A DNA stretch of 64,000 bases. Source: Diadophis punctatus similis. Taxonomy: Eukaryota; Chordata; Lepidosauria; Squamata; Dipsadidae. Shown in pieces: positions 1 through 11,359 of this stretch (the stretch's first letter is position 1; each line of letters begins with the position of its first letter). The stretch covers positions 165,795,034 through 165,859,033 of the forward strand of contig JALIGW010000002.1 of assembly GCA_023053685.1 (NCBI GenBank), read 5' to 3'. The position numbers and the translations under genes were made by a program. The notes beneath the pieces were generated by a model. That model saw only the letters and a program-made list of their open reading frames with translations, was not told where the DNA came from and searched no databases.

Positions 1-499
1 TCTTAGATGTGCTTTTTTAAAAAAATTGCCTTATTTTGAATGCAGTCCACTGGTTCATTTGTTGCTTCCTCTGACAGAGAGATCCCAGAAGAATCACAAC
101 ATATTTTTTAGCTGTACTATCAACAGTATAATGGGAGAGAGGCATGAAGGTATCCAGCTAAAGCAAGCAGGTACCTGTACAATACTGGGCAACAACTATA
201 TAGGAAATTGTCAGAGGCATATAAGCCCAAGAACAACGTAGAGCAACTCAGCCAGAGTTCTTTATTTGCTTACACACAACAGACAGAATCTTGCCAGACT
301 AAACCCTTACTGCTCTCATCCTAATGGATATACCATGGGAGATTTTAGGGAATGGCTATCCTTACTCTCTTCCTCTGTCTCCTATCCAGTTTCTGGCTGT
401 GCTGCCTTCTCCTTCTACTCCTTTCTGGAATGTGCTTCCTTCCTGAGAAACTGCTGCTTCAGTGTAATCCCTCATATCGGCTCCTCTTCTATGAACACC

Positions 500-2170
500 A
501 TCTCTCACAGCAGTTGATTATTTTAGTGACAATGACAAAGGAATCAATTTATACTACCCAGGAGAAGGCAATGGTCACTCCTGTAAGAGAACCATGTGGA
601 TAGAATAATTGACCACTTTGTGCTAGATGATGGCACTGAATATGCTACTGAGGAAGAGTTGAGCATCTTGCAGAGTACCCTGGCCATGTTATAAATGCAT
701 TCATGACATAGCTAGAGTAAAGCCTTTGCAACTAGTTGCTGATGTTGCCATTCAGAAAAAGAAGCTCCCAAGCTTAAAAGTTAGAATCACAGTAGGGACA
801 TGGAACATAAGAAACATGCACAACAAGGAAAGCTCAACATAGTGAAATATGAACTAAAACAACTACAAATTGACTTAGACATCAATAAATTGAGAGGGAC
901 TGGGACTGGATACTAAAGTTCACACTGTTTATTACCCTGGCCATGAAAAACAAAGAACAAAGTGTTGCTTTTATAGTTAGGATGAGTATAGCAAGAACAG
1001 AACGTGACTACAATGCAATCAATGACATGAATAATACTAATTAGATTTCATGGACAATCCTTTCATTCAAGTTTATGCTCCAATCAGCGAGACAGAAGAA
1101 GAGGAAGTTGATGACTTCTGTGATCAGGTTCTATTTGAAATTGACAGAAGATGCAAATAAGATGTGCTGCTTCTGATTGGAGACTGGAATGCCAAAATTG
1201 GAAACAGGAAAGAGGACAATGTAGTTGAATGGTATGGCTTAGGAAACCGAAATGAAGCCGGAGACCAACTTACCGATTTCTGCCACTCCAATGATTCCTT
1301 TGTACCTAACACTGTCTTCAAACAGCCAGGTCAATGTCTCTGTATACTGTATGGACATCACCAAATGGAGCATTTAGAAATCAAGCTGACTATATTATTA
1401 TTAAAAGAAGATGGAGGAGCTCAGTTATAGTATCAAAGATATAGCCAGGTGCTGAATATGGAACAGATCATAAAATGCTCATATAAAAGCTCCAACTTAA
1501 GCTAAAGAAGAAGAAAGTAAGTCAATTTCCATGATATGTTCTTGAACATATATCCAGTATTTTTCAAGGAGAACATTAAGAATTATGTTGAAGTCCTGAA
1601 CTTCATTGATAGAGAACCGCAGGAATTATGGAATGAACTTAAAAGAAGTTGTTAAAGATGAATATGAAAGGAGACTGCCAAAAATAAAAAAGCAAACTGG
1701 ATGTCAAAAGAAACCATGGAAATTGCCAAGAAGAGAAGCCAAAATCAAGAAAGACAAAAACCTCAGAATGGAACTTAACTAGAGAGCTGTTAGAAGAGAC
1801 AAGAAGCGGTATTACAACAACATCGGTAAAGACACTGAAGGTGGAAGCTGACATGGAAAAACAAGGAAAGTTTTTTTTAAAAAATCTCTGTACCCAGAAG
1901 ATTTCAATCTCAAATTGGTATGGTAAAGAGTGCCAATAGATGTAACCAATTCAAAGGAGATCAAAGAAAAATGGAAGGAGTATACCAAAACACTATACAG
2001 TAGAGATGTCAACATCCAAGAATCCTTAGAAGATAATTACTTTCAAGAACCTCTAGTATAGTTCAGCACTCTGGCCATTACCAAATTAGAAGGCTACAGG
2101 AACTGATGGAATAGCTACTGAGATATGGCAAGCAACAGAAGAAGATTCAGTCAAGATAGCTAGGTGGATA
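500..2170 (+). mobile_element. RTE/BovB-type LINE fragment, decayed
   Basis: Interrupted frames on the + strand match the APE-endonuclease part of RTE-clade (BovB-like) LINEs. Near 795-820 is a GTWNIRN-like start, and at 1164-1205 is LLIGDWNAKIGN, the conserved endonuclease motif GDWNAKIG, followed by NEAGDQLTDFC. Downstream (1560-2110) are pieces that resemble the linker before the reverse transcriptase. Stops and frameshifts are frequent, so it is a dead copy. It sits in an ERGIC1 intron. The left border is uncertain. Confidence 0.75.
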
Positions 2171-2309
2171 TCTTAAGTGTCCCTAAGCTTGAAAATAAGA
2201 TTATTTTCCAATGGCAAAGTTGATGTATAGCATTTTCTATTAACTCATTCTCTGAACAGCCAAGTTTTAGTTGTCTTTTCCTCCCATAATGGGAGGATAA
2301 TATAATAAT

Positions 2310-2420
2310 TGTTATACTTTATTTATTTGATTAATGTATGTAGCTGCCCATCTCATATACATGACAAAGTTAAAAACTAAAAAGGAATACAATGAAAAAA
2401 CCAAAAACACAACAAAAATA
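2310..2420. repeat. LINE 3'-tail-like fragment
   Basis: The segment with tttatttatttgatta followed by tagctgcccatctcat is similar to 35700-35790, where tagctgcccatctcac recurs next to the same T/A-rich lead. It is probably the 3' end of a CR1/L2-type element, reversed. Confidence 0.4.
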
Positions 2421-2826
2421 TTTTTAAAAAGATTACAAACAATAAAAAATATATATTAGAAAGGCTTTGAGGAAAACAAAAGCTATATCCCATTTATTCA
2501 TCTCTCTGTGTACGGGTTAACTGATCAGATGTTTTGGGGAGCACTATTGAGCCATATCAAATACTAGAAGCTTGTCGATAGCTTGCTAAAGAAGAGTTGA
2601 TGCTTGCATTCTAGCACTGACTCACTGAATACTTCTGGTAGTATTTAACAGAATATTAAATTCTATGAGTTTATAAAACTAGGGGGAACATTAAATATTT
2701 AACATGATTATTTTTCTATCTAGTTTCACTTTCATATAAAAATGGGAAATACAGTTGTGTCTTTATGTTAAGTTATTTATAATACATTCTCTCTTCCTCT
2801 TTTTAACTCTGGTCTTCGACCTGTAG

Positions 2827-2951
2827 TGATTGGATTAGATATTCAAGATGAAATGGGAAGACATGAAGTTGGCCACATTGATAACTCAATGAAAATTCCT
2901 CTGAATAATGGCGATGGGTGCAGATTTGAGGGTCATTTCAGCATCAACAAG
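2827..2951 (+). CDS. ERGIC1: ERGIC1 coding exon (lumenal domain, GLDIQDEMG block)
   Basis: The exon begins after the acceptor ctgtag in phase 1: two bases complete a split codon, then 41 codons follow. The translation contains GLDIQDEMGRHEVGHIDNS and ends in INK, an almost exact match to the lumenal domain of vertebrate ERGIC1. The end is fixed by the next exon, which starts at VPGNF in phase 0. The exon must therefore stop after AAG at 2951, which makes the donor GCAAGT rather than GT. The GT four bases further on would shift the frame. The reading frame stays open into the intron to 3026, but that part is not conserved protein. Confidence 0.95.
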
Positions 2952-3222
2952 GCAAGTAAAACTGAACATTCAGGGGAAATGTTGAAAAGCTTTGAAAAGA
3001 AACTGCTTGTATGTCTAGAGAGTTAAATGTGTGCTGCAAGAACTGTGATTTAGGTCATATACCACTGCGGAAGAAACACTGCTGTTTAAAGTGGCCCTCA
3101 GATTGTAAAGGAATGAGGTATAAAATGTGTCATTTATGAAGAAAAAACAGATTTGGTGTTAAGTTTTCCCCTTAATAGCATAGGTATCTGCAACTTTTCA
3201 TACTCGTAATAAGAGTAAGAAG

Positions 3223-3360
3223 CAGGGGTGGGTTCTGGTTTTCTTCACTGCCGGTTTGCTAAGTGACGCGACCCGCGTGCGTGCACATGCACAGTGCTAA
3301 AAACCAAGATGGCGCCGCCTATGACGCCGCCGAGAAAGCCGGTTTGGGGGCGTGAGGTAA
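3223..3360. mobile_element. hAT MITE, left-end fragment (CAGGGGTGGGTTC family)
   Basis: It begins with caggggtgggttct, the same terminus as the complete copies at 5708-6061 and 40407-40651, and continues into GC-rich sequence with gccggttt. No matching right terminus or 8-bp duplication was found, so the copy is truncated or rearranged. The sequence to about 3610 stays GC-rich and unassigned. Confidence 0.5.
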
Positions 3361-3708
3361 GCCGTCACTTACCTTAGCTTGTAGTTCGACAGCATGTTCT
3401 ATGCGAGTAGATAAAAAGGTACCACTTCAGTGGGGAGACGAGTTGGTGCTCCGTGCAGGCAATCAGATTCCTGCCAGTTCTGAACCTTCCGGGTTGTGGC
3501 ACCTCTTTGCAAGGTGGCTCCAGGGAAGGGGGGCGGCTTGGATGCAGGTAGAGCAACTTGTCTTTCTAGTGCAAAGCTAGTTTGCTCTCCTATGGCACAC
3601 TGTGGGAAACACACATGTGTGTATCTAACAGAGCTGGGAAACAGGCAGCCAAACTACAAATCTTCAGTAGCATTGTAGTCTCCTGACTACTGTAATAATC
3701 CCATATGC

Positions 3709-3727
3709 TAATAATAATAATAATAAC

Positions 3728-3808
<81 letters not shown>
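3709..3808. repeat. (AAT)n microsatellite, about 100 bp
   Basis: This is a nearly pure run of the trinucleotide taa/aat with one interruption (taacaa) near 3724. Confidence 0.97.
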
Positions 3809-4597
3809 TTCATAATTAAATGATTAGCTTTAAGACTATTTTAAATAGCAGCAACAACAAACTGTTACCAATATACTATCACAATTAGAATTGTTACCAA
3901 TTTATATGTGCATATAAATTAACAATTTAGAAGAAAAAAGCTTGCAATTTTTTGTTGTCATAAGTATATATGCAACCAGACATCATTGGAGAAATATTCT
4001 TTGTTCCTTCTGAAAAGAGAAAATATTTTTTCTAAGAATTTTAATACTACCTGAAGTTTTATAATTGCTTGCATTAAAACAAATACTTTAGAAAGTGTAA
4101 TGTATAATTAATTGCAGGACGCATCTTTAATCAATTAAACATGCTTTGTGGGATGGGTGGGGTGGCATTAGATTATCCAGCCTTATAAGGCCACCTGTGA
4201 CTCCACAGGGTGGTAGAAAAGGAGCCAGGAGCATGTTGTTGGTAGAATAAAGATGTACAGCCAAGTCATGCCTCCTGTTTGCACCACAGGCTATGAAATT
4301 GTACTGCCTATTAATTCATGTTAGAATATGCCTAAAAATGGTGTGCCATCAGTCTTGCTCATTTTGCCGGGTAAATATTTTCCTTGATATAGTATGATTA
4401 TTATTTTCTTTACCATGTTTTTTATATTAGCTAGTTTCTTTGTTGACTAGTTGCAAAACCTAAAAAAATCCACTGCAGGTTGGGTTTTTTCTCTCTCTTA
4501 AATTATAATTATGAACATTGAAAGGGAGGATTTAATTGTATAAGCATTTCAAGCATTTCCAGTCATTGCTGATGCTGCATCTTCCAGGGATTATAAG

Positions 4598-5033
4598 CAA
4601 GGATGGGCTTCAAAAATTTCAGCAATGGGTTCTCTGCCCTGTTGCTGGGTGGGCGTGGCCATGGTGGGCATGGCCTAGTGGGCCTCCTGCACCACGGCAG
4701 GGGGTGGTGTTTTCGCCTTCCCCAGGCTCTGGAGGCTTTCCTCGAGTCTCTGGGAGGCCGAAAACTGCCTCCCCCGGACTCCAGAGGCCGGAAACGAGCC
4801 CATTTTCAGACTTCCGGAACTTCCCGAAGGCCCGTTTTTCGCCCTCCCTGAGCCTCTGCGCGGGCCCTGCACTTACCCTCACATCCAAAACGGGTTGCGT
4901 GGAGACTCCTGGGAGGGGAGGGGAGGGGTGGGTGGAGCCAGCCAGGAGTGGGATTTGGTGGTTTGCCGAACCGGCCATAACGTTAGCTATGGGTCTTCCT
5001 GAACCCGGGAAAACCCGTAGCAGCCCATCCCTG
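4598..5033. mobile_element. GC-rich hAT-type MITE, 436 bp, 8-bp TSD
   Basis: It is bounded by the direct repeat attataag (4590-4597 and 5034-5041). The termini are caaggatgggctt and agcccatccctg, an imperfect inverted repeat. The interior is GC-rich and contains the gaaccggc word seen in the other GC-rich copies. It has no transposase. Long open frames inside it on both strands reflect base composition and not genes. It inserted 90 bp upstream of the ERGIC1 exon at 5126. Confidence 0.85.
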
Positions 5034-5125
5034 ATTATAAGTGTTTTGAAGTTTCAAATTACACATCAAACATTGGTTGCTGATGGTTTTAAGCACAACA
5101 GATACTGAACTTTGCTTTCTTTTAG

Positions 5126-5230
5126 GTTCCAGGGAATTTTCATGTATCAACACATAGTGCCACTGCACAGCCTCAGAATCCTGATATGACACATATCATC
5201 CACAAACTCTCCTTTGGTGACAAGCTGCAG
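5126..5230 (+). CDS. ERGIC1: ERGIC1 coding exon (VPGNFH...KLQ)
   Basis: This exon has 35 codons in phase 0, with acceptor ttttag and donor gtgagt. The translation begins VPGNFHVSTHSATAQPQNP and ends SFGDKLQ. VPGNFHVS is a signature of the ERGIC/Erv41-Erv46 family lumenal domain. The only clear differences from the human protein as I know it are conservative (I for V in HIIHKL, K for T in GDKLQ). Confidence 0.96.
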
Positions 5231-5707
5231 GTGAGTTCTGAGAGCTACAGCTCTCAAGAAGGTTATGCATCTTGTTAAACGATTGTATCTACCAAAATGC
5301 AAGGCATTTCTATTTAGTCTGATACACTGATTTATTTCTGTTGTGACAGGTGAATGCATCAGGAAAAAAGCCTATGTATGGTCAATTTATTTCAAGCTAT
5401 GGGAAGGGTGCTTACCAATGCATGCATACTACATAAATGGAAATCCATTTGTTTGTAAATGGCAAGGAGTTGCCAACTTGTGCAACGCAGCCAGTAAGAA
5501 TGAGCTCATCTGTGCATGTCTCCTTTTTCTGCTAGAAACAACTGCTAGGAATATCTGATGCAATTATGTGATCTATGTTTACAATTGAAAAGAAAGATTG
5601 TGTGGAAATGAAAACTAAACAAATTAGTTCAATGAGAAAAACATAATTTTATGTAACAAGGTGCTTTCTGAATGTTATTTTGCAACCTGTTAAAAATAGG
5701 CCTTGCT

Positions 5708-6061
5708 CAGGGGTGGGTTCCTCCTGGTTCGGACAGGATCGCCCGAACCGGTAGCGACCTGCTGGTGACGTCACGGATCCGGTTCGGACGGTGCCAGTCT
5801 GTGGGCGCCGCCATCTTTTTGGGGGCTTTTTTTGCGAATTTTTCCCTGTTTGGATGGCTTCTCCCCTTCCGTTGCTTGAAAAAGGGCCGTCCCCCCCGCC
5901 CCCGGGTTAGTACTGACCTTGATTTCTTCACCCGAAGCACAGCTGATCAGCTCCTCAGCTGTGTTTCGGGCTGATTCCTGCTACTGAGCATGCGCGGAAG
6001 CCAAATTGCACGAAATGTCGCAATGCAAACCGGTGGCGAAGGTAAGTGGAACCCACACCTG
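5708..6061. mobile_element. hAT-type MITE, 354 bp, 8-bp TSD gccttgct
   Basis: Exact duplications gccttgct stand at 5700-5707 and 6062-6069. The termini are caggggtgggttcc and ggaacccacacctg (inverted). The interior carries gaaccggtagcgacc. It is non-autonomous. Confidence 0.9.
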
Positions 6062-6236
6062 GCCTTGCTAATATTAAGTCAGGTTTATTCTTTCAACTAT
6101 AAAAACTCCAGTTTGGAATTATTTACTTCGTTATTGATTCCTATTCTTCTTGTCCTTCAGGAATTGCTTATTTTTGGGAGTTCTTTGCTTAATTGCATTG
6201 GCCAGTGGTGGCTCACTATAGTTTCTTGTACCTTCT

Positions 6237-6237
<1 letters not shown>

Positions 6238-6300
<63 letters not shown>
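6238..6300. repeat. (GT)n microsatellite
   Basis: About 62 bases of uninterrupted gt dinucleotides. Confidence 0.98.
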
Positions 6301-6301
<1 letters not shown>

Positions 6302-6799
6302 AGTATATTTGGACAGATACTGTGTTTAATCTCACACATAGTTTCAAGAATAGTTTTGAATAGTTTGTGTTCTTTGCTGTGACTAATAGTAGATTTGGGG
6401 GCTTATTAATGCTTTGTCTTCTCTATGAATGATGGGTGTCCTACAAGATAAAAAGAGTATTTAGTATTTTTTATTTGGTATGCACTTACCGGTATATCTA
6501 ACTGTAGTACAAAATGTATCTTCACTTGTGCTCTATCTCAGCCTCACCCAAGCTAACATCTTCCAGATCTGTTGGGTGTACAACTCCCGAAGTTTTGGGA
6601 GTTCCATTCCTAACATAGCTAGAGAATGACAGGTAGGGAAACATTGCACAATCTGCAACACAAAGGTGTGGGATTGGGGATCTTAGTATCAGGATAAGTC
6701 CAGAAAGAGAGGTAAACATGGTAAAAATGCAATAGTAAAGCTAAACTGCTAAGGATCATGGAGGTTTTCTACTCTACTCCCCTGTCCAGGACAGTAATC

Positions 6800-7240
6800 T
6801 TCAGACTATCTCAGACAAAATGGCTGTCTGATCTTTTCATTAAAATATCCAGTGATGAAACATCCATAAGTTTAGGAGGCAGGCTGTTCCACTGCTTAGT
6901 GCCTCTCACAATCAGGAAATTTCTTCTTACTTCACGTTTGGATATCCGTGTATAATTCTTCCATCCCTTGTTTCTTATCTTACTGTCAGGTGCTATAGAG
7001 AATCAATCTTTGTGACATTCCCTCATGTATTGGAAAACTGCTATCATGTCTTCCCCTACCCTTCTCTTCTTTACATGAAGCACACCCAATTCCTTTAGTT
7101 GCTCTTTGTAGTATTTAGCCTGCAAGAATCTTACCACCTTTGTTGCTCTTCTCTGCATGTTTTCCAATTCCTCAACATCATTTTTGTATTGTGGAACTGG
7201 ACACAGTATTGGAAGTGCTGCAGTCTGACTAGTGCAACAT
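6800..7240 (-). mobile_element. CR1-like LINE fragment, reverse orientation
   Basis: Phrases such as caggctgttccactgctta, caggaaatttcttcttact and actgctatcatgtc are the reverse complement of the CR1-type 3' ORF end. The same phrases recur at 31110-31320 and 50105-50150. The copy is diverged and its borders are approximate. Confidence 0.65.
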
Positions 7241-7283
7241 AGATCAATATGAATAGAAGATCATATATGTTGTTCATAGTTCA

Positions 7284-8600
7284 ACAATGAAGCCCTTGGT
7301 GCTCTCTTAATTGATTTTTTTTGCTTGCAGATGTTCCATTACCTGACTAGGTAACATTCATCATTGCTAGTGAGTGTGGGGCTTGCTCCATTTTTATACA
7401 GGAGCTTGCCCTGTCAGTGGATTTTTATCCTTGTAGTTTCTTGATTAGGGCATTGTTTTCTTTTTGTTTGTCAGTATCAATCTTAGAGATGTGAAGGCCC
7501 GGAAAAAAACCGGGAAAAATCGGGGGGGTTTCCGTTTTTTTGCTGAAGGCTTTTTTGTTTTGTTTTTTCAAAAAATTGGAAAAATTGAAAAAAGAAAAAA
7601 ACATTATGGAATATTTTATTTTAACATGATGAATAAAATATTTTAAGACAGGGTGTTGAAATATTTTCCAAATCATTTCTAAAAAAATGTATATTAGATT
7701 ATTCTAATTTCTGTGCACTGAGTGAGGACAAGCAAGTCCTAGGTAACAAACTGAACCCTCCAATGCAAGAACAGTATGCATTTCTTCCTTTAGGAGGTGC
7801 TGCTATTGTAACAAGAAAAAGGTTTCAGTTTTGCTTTTGCATGTTAGTGGGTGTGTTTGGTTTGTTCTGTCCTCTTCACTAGGCCTCAAAAGCATTGGAA
7901 GAAAATACAGAGCAACAAAAAGGACCTGAAAGTAAACTAGTAAGCAGTTCAGGAGATTGTTGCTCCCTTTGCTACAAATAAATATTATAAAAAAGTAAAT
8001 TCTGTTTGTGATAATTGTTTGGCTACACTATATTTTTAATATGCTAGTTGTGATAATTTTATGCCAAGTCAAATTGTCCATAGTCATATTTTATGTTCCT
8101 AAAATAACAGAATGACTTTCAATCTTAAAAAGACCAAAAAGTGCTAATGTAGCATTTTTTTCAATTTTTCCAAAAAAAAATTTGTTTTCCCCCCCCAAAA
8201 ACAGAAAAAAACGGGGTTTTTTTCTGAGCTTCAAAATTTCCAGAAATTTTACATCTCTAATCAATCTCTGGTTGGCTGCCAGAGAGTATTGCACTAGTCT
8301 TTTCATTTCTTTCTTGGATTTTTATTGTGTGATGTGTACATATGGTTTTACTGTTTGAATGGTGTGTACATATGGTTTAGCTCTACGTGTCTATTGATGG
8401 TTCATTTGTCTGAATATAAATCTTCCAGAAATTCCCTAGCATTTTTGGATTTAGCGTGATTTAGGATGCTCACAGTTTTCCAATGGAACTGCAGTTGAAT
8501 CTGTCTATGCGTTGTGAGGATTTTCATTTTGATTGCTAGTTGGGGTTCTTGGAATGTCCTCAGGCTGTTAGTCTTGAAAAAAAGAAACTGCCTTTAAAAT
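7284..8600 (-). mobile_element. Penelope-like retroelement fragment, split by a hAT element
   Basis: The outer parts, 7284-7475 and 8268-8600, align with 37644-38275: ttggtgctctc, cattacc..actaggtaacat, agaaattccctag and ttttcatttt..gctagttgg recur in the same order. The second copy shows GIY-YIG endonuclease remnants on the minus strand, hence the assignment. This copy is older and was split by the element at 7484-8259. Confidence 0.55.
7484..8259. mobile_element. hAT-type element, 776 bp, 8-bp TSD atcaatct
   Basis: Direct repeats atcaatct lie at 7476-7483 and 8260-8267. The termini are tagagatgt and acatctcta, a perfect 9-bp inverted repeat. The subterminal zones are runs of A, T and G with ccgggaaaaa and related words on both sides. 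No transposase frame is present. Confidence 0.88.
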
Positions 8601-9344
8601 CGATATCCTCAAACTTGAATCTAAATTAATCTTCTCACTGGTTTTATATTTCAGGCCAGATCATGGAAGTGTTTTGTCTTTGTAGTGTAATGGATTCGCT
8701 GAGCTCATAACTTGGCATTAGCTGTGTTTTTTTAAAAATGCTGCTTCTCAATGAGCTGTTCTGATGACACATCTATGAATGAAGTTCTGTCAAAAACAGA
8801 GCTGCGGTCATGTTTCTGCATAATCTTTCAGTAGATGTTGTGCCACTTGGTGCAGGGCAAATCTTTTAGAGTGTTAATAATTTGAATGCCTCTTTAGAAA
8901 ACCAGCTGCATGATCCTTTTATAAGTGTTACCCTTGTGTCAGTTGTTGCTTTTATAAAGCACAGGACTTAGAAACCTTAATTAATCAAAGTTGATATTTA
9001 AGCATTTTCATTTTTAAAAAATCTTATTAAAGTTTGGTGAAATTCTTTGATACTTCACTTATCTTTGTATGCTCAGAATTTAACTTTATAAAATTAGCTA
9101 ATATATGCTTCAGTTGCTTTAACATACTTTGTTTACAAGGTGTCTGGAAATTCAAAAAAAAAATGTTTCCAAGTAAGGATGAATGATGACATCAATACAA
9201 AACTGTATGAAAATTGAAGAGGTTTCTTCCCTTTTGCTTCCTCTTCTTCATATCTCTGTTTAAGGATTATTTTATTCCTCTTCGGAGAACAGAAAAACGC
9301 ATACTTAATGCAAAATATATATTTTGTGGTGTTTCTCTCATCAG

Positions 9345-9405
9345 GTCCACAACATTCATGGAGCATTCAATGCACTGGAGGGAACAAACAAACTTAGTTC
9401 AAATC
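9345..9405 (+). CDS. ERGIC1: ERGIC1 coding exon (VHNIHGAFNALEG)
   Basis: This small exon of 61 bases has 20 codons plus one base, with acceptor ctcatcag and donor gtatgt. It translates to VHNIHGAFNALEGTNKLSSN. The last base C joins CC of the next exon to give the proline of the conserved PLASHDY block. It is too short to show up as a separate open frame, and was found by protein match and splice borders. Confidence 0.92.
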
Positions 9406-9584
9406 GTATGTACAATTTTTGGTGTTCAATTTATTTTGTATTAATATAACGTTCATAATGGGAGAAGCTTACAAAAACTAATCCGATTGTATCATTGGTG
9501 GTCTTAAGCAATGAAATAAATTTGGGATGAACAGACTTGATTTCCCAGGCTATAAAAGAGATCAATTATATATAACCGCTTCCT

Positions 9585-9702
9585 TAGTGTGGTAGTCTTC
9601 AGATACATTTGAATACAGTATATAATTCTCAGCTGGCCTTAGTCACTGGCCATGCTGGGAATTATACATAAGTACATCTGAAGAGCACCAGGTTGGGAAA
9701 AA
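9585..9702. repeat. Fold-back (palindromic) MITE-like repeat
   Basis: The left arm (gtcttcagatacatttgaata..ataattctcagctggc) is the imperfect reverse complement of the right arm (gccatgctgggaattat..agtacatctgaagagc), with a short loop cttagtcactg. It is diverged, and no clear target duplication is visible. Confidence 0.6.
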
Positions 9703-10503
9703 TTGATCTCTTGATGTTTTATATTGTTGATGGCTTCTGCAACCAGAAATTTGTTGATTACTGTGGTTTCTTAGAGATGTCTGATACCTGAAGAAGATAT
9801 TTTAAACTTGTCTCTAAGAGCAACTTCAAAAGACTTATTGGAATTGACCTTCATAGGTTAGCTGCAGTTCACAATAGCTTAAGTCTTTTAATAAAATTAG
9901 TTAATCAGAAAAGATGCAGTCAGAAGCCTTCTGATATTTTTCTACCAGTCTTACACAGATCTCCCCTTGCAAAACTTCCATGTATGTGCATGTGCGTTGG
10001 AAGGAAAGAAACAAAGATAAAAAGGAGCCAGGGCAGAGATGCAAAGTTTTAAGAATCATGTATATCAGGAAATGAGTCTGGTCCTAGCCAACATCTTTCT
10101 GCTTGGCATTCCTTCCTCTGTATTTACTTATAGGAGGTAATAAATTAGACTACTTTAAGGTAACTGTAGTTTGAAACTATAGTAATTCCATTTAGCTATT
10201 ACGGAAAGACTATTTCCTGTCCTACAGAATTTATATCTTTGCTATGAGATTATGTTTCAAAACCCCATGCTTCTATCCAGCTTCCTTTCAAACAGTCAGA
10301 TGATTTCTTCAATTTTAAATATGATGACCTTTCGTTGGCAGTAATATGATCTATCACATAAATGTAATGCTTTAAAAAAAGTTATTTGAATTTCAAGTGG
10401 GTAAGACTGAACATACGTAAAATTATATCCCCAAATTCATTGGACACGTTACGTTAGGATTGAAAGTTTTCTAGTGTATGATTGAGTGTTGCAAACCAGA
10501 ATA

Positions 10504-10989
10504 CCGTATTTTTCGGAGTATAAGACGCACTGGAGTATAAGACGCACCTTAGTTTTTGGGGAGGAAAATAGGGGAAAACAATCTGCTTACCAGGTATTCA
10601 TCTGGCTAGCGTCCTTAGTCTGGTCAGCTTCAGCACATTATTTTATCCCCTGGTTAGGACTTAAAAAAACCTTCTTCTGAGAGAGTAACAATGAAAGAGC
10701 CTGCAAGCCGGTAAGAGCTGGGAAGATAGTTAGCACCTGGTTAGGGCTAGAAAAAAACTTACTCGGAGCAAGTGGAGCAATGAAAAAAAAATTCTGCAAA
10801 GACTTAGGGCTGGAAAAATATTCTTTGGAGAGAGTAACAATGAAAAAGCCTGCAAGGTAAGAGCTGGGAAGATCTGTTAGCACCTAGTTAGGGCTGGAAA
10901 AAAAGCTACATTCGAAGTATAAGACGCACCCAAATTTTCAGCCACTTTTAGGGAGGAAAAAGGTGCGTCTCATACTCCGAAAAATACGG
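10504..10989. mobile_element. Tc1/mariner-like MITE, 486 bp (ccgtatttttcgg termini)
   Basis: TA dinucleotides flank both ends (10502-10503 and 10990-10991). The inverted ends are ccgtatttttcggagtataa and ttatactccgaaaaatacgg-like sequence with the word gacgcacc. Related copies lie at 18980-19320, 27172-27665, 32116-32512 and, partial, 36445-36520. Internal words (gggctggaaaaa, gttagcacc) repeat within the copy, so it expanded by internal duplication. Confidence 0.85.
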
Positions 10990-11258
10990 TAATCTTTCAA
11001 CATTTAGTCAAATTAGATTTTTCATGTTTTACTGAGGGTGGTAGAGCATCTGGCAGTCCACCAAAAAAAAAAAGGATTAGATATATTCTTGTACATTGAG
11101 AAAAATTAGGACAATTGTGTATTATTTTCAGTTAGAAATTAATATAATTCTGAACAGATTAAGTCAGGTTCAAGACTCATACTTTGAAATCTGTACACCA
11201 GAAGAGCCTCTCTGTTGTTTTTTGATTTCTCAAAAAGAGGTATATTCTGTTTACACAG

Positions 11259-11359
11259 CCCTTGCTTCTCATGATTATATACTGAAGATTGTTCCTACTG
11301 TGTATGAAAACATGAGCGGCAAACAGCGGTACTCATACCAATATACTGTAGCCAATAAG
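11259..11359 (+). CDS. ERGIC1: ERGIC1 coding exon (LASHDYILKIVPTVYE)
   Basis: This exon of 101 bases enters in phase 1 after ttacacag and leaves in phase 0 at gtaaag. The translation reads LASHDYILKIVPTVYE, then SGKQRYSYQYTVANK. It matches the conserved lumenal core of ERGIC1. A longer open frame (11096-11509) spans it but is intron on both sides. Confidence 0.96.

Noticed and set aside
2952..3026. Extension of the ERGIC1 exon to 3026 in the open frame
   Set aside because: The protein match stops exactly at 2951, and the next exon continues it. The extra residues are intron read-through.
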